Assembly (NCBI GenBank): GCA_025352915.1
Contig: JANXSA010000646.1
Location: 1 to 17,054, forward strand
DNA from: Rhodospirillales bacterium
GTDB lineage: Bacteria > Pseudomonadota > Alphaproteobacteria > Acetobacterales > Acetobacteraceae
DNA: 17,054 bases
Direction of reading: 5' to 3'
In this document: positions 14,584 through 17,054 of the stretch, piece by piece
Position numbering within the stretch: position 1 is the stretch's first letter
Layout: every line of letters starts with the position of its first letter
Notes under the pieces: generated by a model
What the model was told of the DNA's origin: nothing
Seen by the model: the letters and a program-made list of their open reading frames with translations, nothing else
Databases searched by the model: none
Made by a program: the position numbers and the translations under genes

Positions 14584-14664
14584 GCGAGGGCTCTGCCCTC
14601 GACCCGCAAAGGGCCGGCGGCCCTTTGATCCCATTTATAAGGTCCAGGGCAGAGCCCTGGCTTT
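14584..14664. repeat. Full copy of GC-rich palindromic repeat (family 2) between ybbA and ybbP
   Basis: Three perfect palindromes stand in a row: GAGGGC-TCT-GCCCTC (14586-14600), AAAGGGCC-GGC-GGCCCTTT (14608-14626) and CCAGGGC-AGA-GCCCTGG (14644-14660). The outer two are inverted copies of each other within GCGAGGGCTCTGCCCTCGACC and its near complement. The central part recurs at 8824-8855, and the last palindrome has a relative at 7010-7024. It separates two genes expected to be expressed together and ends about 5 bp before the permease ATG. Confidence 0.7.
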
Positions 14665-14668
14665 CGCT

Positions 14669-17054
14669 ATGATTACTATTCTTCGCATCGCCCGCCGCGA
14701 ACTCCGCGGCGGCATCGCCGGCCTGCGCATCGTGCTGGCATGCCTCGCCCTGGGCGTGGCCGCCATCGCCGCGATCGGCTCGCTGCGCGAAGGCATCGAG
14801 CGCGGCCTGGCCCAGGACGGCGCCCGCATCCTCGGCGGCGATATCGACGTGCTCGGCGGCTCGCAGCCCCTGCCCGACCCGTTGCGCGCCTGGCTCACCG
14901 CCCGCGGGGCGAAACTATCCGACATCACCACCCTGCGTTCCATGCTGATCGCCCCCGGACTGACTGGCACGGGTGGCGAGCGCATGCTGGTCGAGCTGAA
15001 GGCGGTCGACGGCGCCTGGCCGCTGATCGGCACGGTCGGCTTCGACCCGGCGCAAACCCTCGAACAAGCGCTCGGCCCCCGCCAGGACCGCTTTGGCATC
15101 GCCGTCGAACCATCCGTGCTGACCCGCCTCGACCTCGCCCCCGGCGCCATCGTTCGCCTCGGCACCGCCAGCCTGGAGCTGCGCTCCACCGTCGCCGCCG
15201 AGCCCGACCGCGTTGCCAGCCCCTCCCTGTTCGGCCCGCGCGCGCTGGTCTCGCTCTCCGCCCTGGCCACCACCGGCCTGCTGCAACCCGGCGCCATCGT
15301 CGAGCATCACCTGCGCGCCGACCTGCCGCCCAACACCGACATCCCGGCCACCATCCGCGCCTTGCGCGCCGAATTCCCCAACACCGGCTGGCGCATCCGC
15401 CAGGCCGCCGACGCCGCCCCCCAGGTTAGCCAGTTCATCGAGCGCACCAGCCTGTTCATGACCCTGGTCGGCCTGACCGCCCTGCTGGTCGGCGGCATCG
15501 GGGTCGCCAACGGCGTGCGCGCCTGGCTGGCCGCCCGCGCCCGCGGCATCGCCACCCTGCGCTGCCTCGGCGCCTCGCAGGCGACCGTCTTCGCCATCGC
15601 CCTGGTCCAGGTGATGGCGCTGGCCGGCCTCGGCGTGCTGATCGGCGTCGTCGTCGGCGCATCGTTGCCAGTGCTGGCAACGCTATTGCTGTCCGACGTC
15701 CTGCCGGTGCCACCCGTCCTGGGCTTCTTCCCCCGCCCGCTCGGCCTGGCAGCACTTTTCGGCCTGCTGACGGCCGCGACCTTCGCCCTGTGGCCGCTCG
15801 GCCGCGCCATGCGCATCCCCGGCGCCGCCCTGTTCCGTGACGCCATGGTGCAAACCCGCGCCCGCCCCCCTGGCTGGCTGATCGCCGCCAATATCGCCCT
15901 CGCCCTGACCCTGGTCGCCCTCGTCGTGGCCACCAGCGAGGACCGCGCCTTCGCCCTGTGGTTCTGCGGCTCCTCCGCGGCCACCCTGCTGCTGTTCCGC
16001 GCCGGCGGCTGGGCCCTGATGGCCGCCGCCCGCATCATGCCGCATGGCTCGCAAAGCTGGGCGCAACTCGGCCTGTCCAATCTCCACCGCCCAGGCGCTG
16101 CCACCCCCCTGATGCTCGTCTCCGTCGGCCTCGGCCTATCCACGCTGGCCGCCGTCGTCCTGATCCAAGGCAACGTCCGCCGTCAAATTGTCGAGCAACT
16201 GCCCGACCGCGCCCCCAGCTTCTTCTTCATCGACATCCAAAACAACCAGCTGGCCGAGTTCCAAACCCTGCTCGCCGCCAACCCCGGCGTTACCGAGGTG
16301 CGCCACGTCCCCAGCCTGCGCGCCCGCATCGTCAGCGTCTCCGGCGTGCCGGCCGACCGCGTCGCCGCCACGCCGGACACCGCCTGGGCGCTGCGCGGCG
16401 ATCGCGGCCTGACCTACGCCGCCACCGCCCCCGAGGGCTCCCGCCTCACCGCCGGCACCTGGTGGGCGGCCGATTACCGTGGCCCGCCACTGGTCTCCTT
16501 CGACGCCAAGCTCGCCGCCGGCTGGGGGGTCAAGGTCGGCGACATCATCCGCGTCAACGTCCTGGGCCGCGACCTCGACCTCACGGTGGCCAACCTGCGC
16601 GAGATCGCCTGGCGCAGCATGGGCATCAACTTCACCCTGGTCGCCAGCCCCGGCCTGCTCGAACGCGCGCCCCACGCCCACATCGCCACCGTCCGCGCCA
16701 CCCCCGCCTCCCAGTCCCAAGTCCTGCGCACTGTCACCGACGCCCTGCCCAACGTATCCGGCATCCGCGTCGAGGACGTGCTGCGCACCCTGTCCGAACT
16801 CCTCTCCCGCATCGCCGCCGCCCTGGCCGCCACCGGCTCGCTCACCCTGGTCAGCGGCGCGCTGGTCCTGGCCGGCGCGGTCGCCGCCGGCCAGCGCCAG
16901 CGCATCCGCGAAGCCGTCATCCTCAAGACCCTCGGCGCCACGCGCAGTCAGATTCGGGCCGCCTGGCTGGTCGAATTCGGCATCCTGGGCGCCGTCGCCG
17001 GCCTCTTGGCGGCGGCGGTAGGCACCGCGGCAAGCTGGGGCGTCGTGCGCTTCA
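14669..17054 (+). CDS. ybbP: FtsX/MacB-type ABC permease, YbbP-like (partial, 3' end beyond window)
   Basis: From the ATG at 14669, 795 codons are open to the right edge without a stop. This large membrane protein works with the adjacent ATPase. Residues about 20-40 form an N-terminal membrane segment (IVLACLALGVAAIAAIG), followed by a periplasmic domain up to about 260. A first FtsX-like block of membrane segments follows (about 265-410, with the loop RARGIATLRCLGAS), then more segments, a second periplasmic part, and a second FtsX block starting near residue 725 (IREAVILKTLGATRSQIRAA). The double FtsX layout and length match YbbP (about 800 in E. coli), so only the last segments are missing. 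No ribosome site is visible, since repeat DNA occupies that position. The substrate is unknown; with TesA next door, a lipid or ester-related role is a guess. Confidence 0.9.
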   Translation, partial: MITILRIARRELRGGIAGLRIVLACLALGVAAIAAIGSLREGIERGLAQDGARILGGDIDVLGGSQPLPDPLRAWLTARGAKLSDITTLRSMLIAPGLTGTGGERMLVELKAVDGAWPLIGTVGFDPAQTLEQALGPRQDRFGIAVEPSVLTRLDLAPGAIVRLGTASLELRSTVAAEPDRVASPSLFGPRALVSLSALATTGLLQPGAIVEHHLRADLPPNTDIPATIRALRAEFPNTGWRIRQAADAAPQVSQFIERTSLFMTLVGLTALLVGGIGVANGVRAWLAARARGIATLRCLGASQATVFAIALVQVMALAGLGVLIGVVVGASLPVLATLLLSDVLPVPPVLGFFPRPLGLAALFGLLTAATFALWPLGRAMRIPGAALFRDAMVQTRARPPGWLIAANIALALTLVALVVATSEDRAFALWFCGSSAATLLLFRAGGWALMAAARIMPHGSQSWAQLGLSNLHRPGAATPLMLVSVGLGLSTLAAVVLIQGNVRRQIVEQLPDRAPSFFFIDIQNNQLAEFQTLLAANPGVTEVRHVPSLRARIVSVSGVPADRVAATPDTAWALRGDRGLTYAATAPEGSRLTAGTWWAADYRGPPLVSFDAKLAAGWGVKVGDIIRVNVLGRDLDLTVANLREIAWRSMGINFTLVASPGLLERAPHAHIATVRATPASQSQVLRTVTDALPNVSGIRVEDVLRTLSELLSRIAAALAATGSLTLVSGALVLAGAVAAGQRQRIREAVILKTLGATRSQIRAAWLVEFGILGAVAGLLAAAVGTAASWGVVRF

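Overview
The window is high-GC DNA with C/G-ending codons in every convincing gene. AT-rich palindromic repeats sit between the genes. Together with the gene families present, this suggests an alphaproteobacterium, probably of the Acetobacteraceae. That placement is an inference from gene content and style, because there is no rRNA or other marker gene here.

Left part (1-6776): two gene groups are divergently transcribed. Leftward run a family-5 solute-binding protein (1352-2890) and, 6 bp behind it, a double-ATPase protein of the oligo/dipeptide ABC importer class that leaves the window at base 1. Rightward run hyuB and hyuA (3082-6776), the two subunits of a hydantoinase/5-oxoprolinase-type, ATP-dependent amide-hydrolysing or carboxylating enzyme. 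The simplest reading is uptake of a small peptide-like or cyclic-amide compound coupled to its ATP-dependent processing.

Middle part (7078-10475): two tandem leftward paralogous family-5 solute-binding proteins, about two thirds identical by eye, have no permease or ATPase beside them. They may serve the importer at the left or one elsewhere in the genome.

Right part (10738-17054): a leftward cluster runs tesA-like GDSL esterase, thpR (RNA 2',3'-cyclic phosphodiesterase), a truncated histidine-phosphatase-like frame, a uracil-DNA-glycosylase-superfamily protein and a type I extradiol dioxygenase. Divergent from tesA are a LolD/YbbA-like ATPase and a large FtsX/YbbP-like permease that leaves the window at the right edge. 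The tesA | ybbA-ybbP arrangement matches the one known in E. coli.

The most notable non-coding content is two families of palindromic repeats. Family 1 is AT-rich, about 140 bp, built of inverted arms that each hold a smaller hairpin. It has full copies at 10603-10743 and 12372-12517 and a half copy at about 6786-6850, always in the same orientation directly behind a gene's 3' end. One copy supplies the last bases of a gene including its stop codon. Another is read through by a truncated histidine-phosphatase frame. Family 2 is GC-rich, with one full copy between ybbA and ybbP and partial copies elsewhere. I found no tRNA, rRNA, CRISPR array, integrase or transposase, and no clear new defence system.
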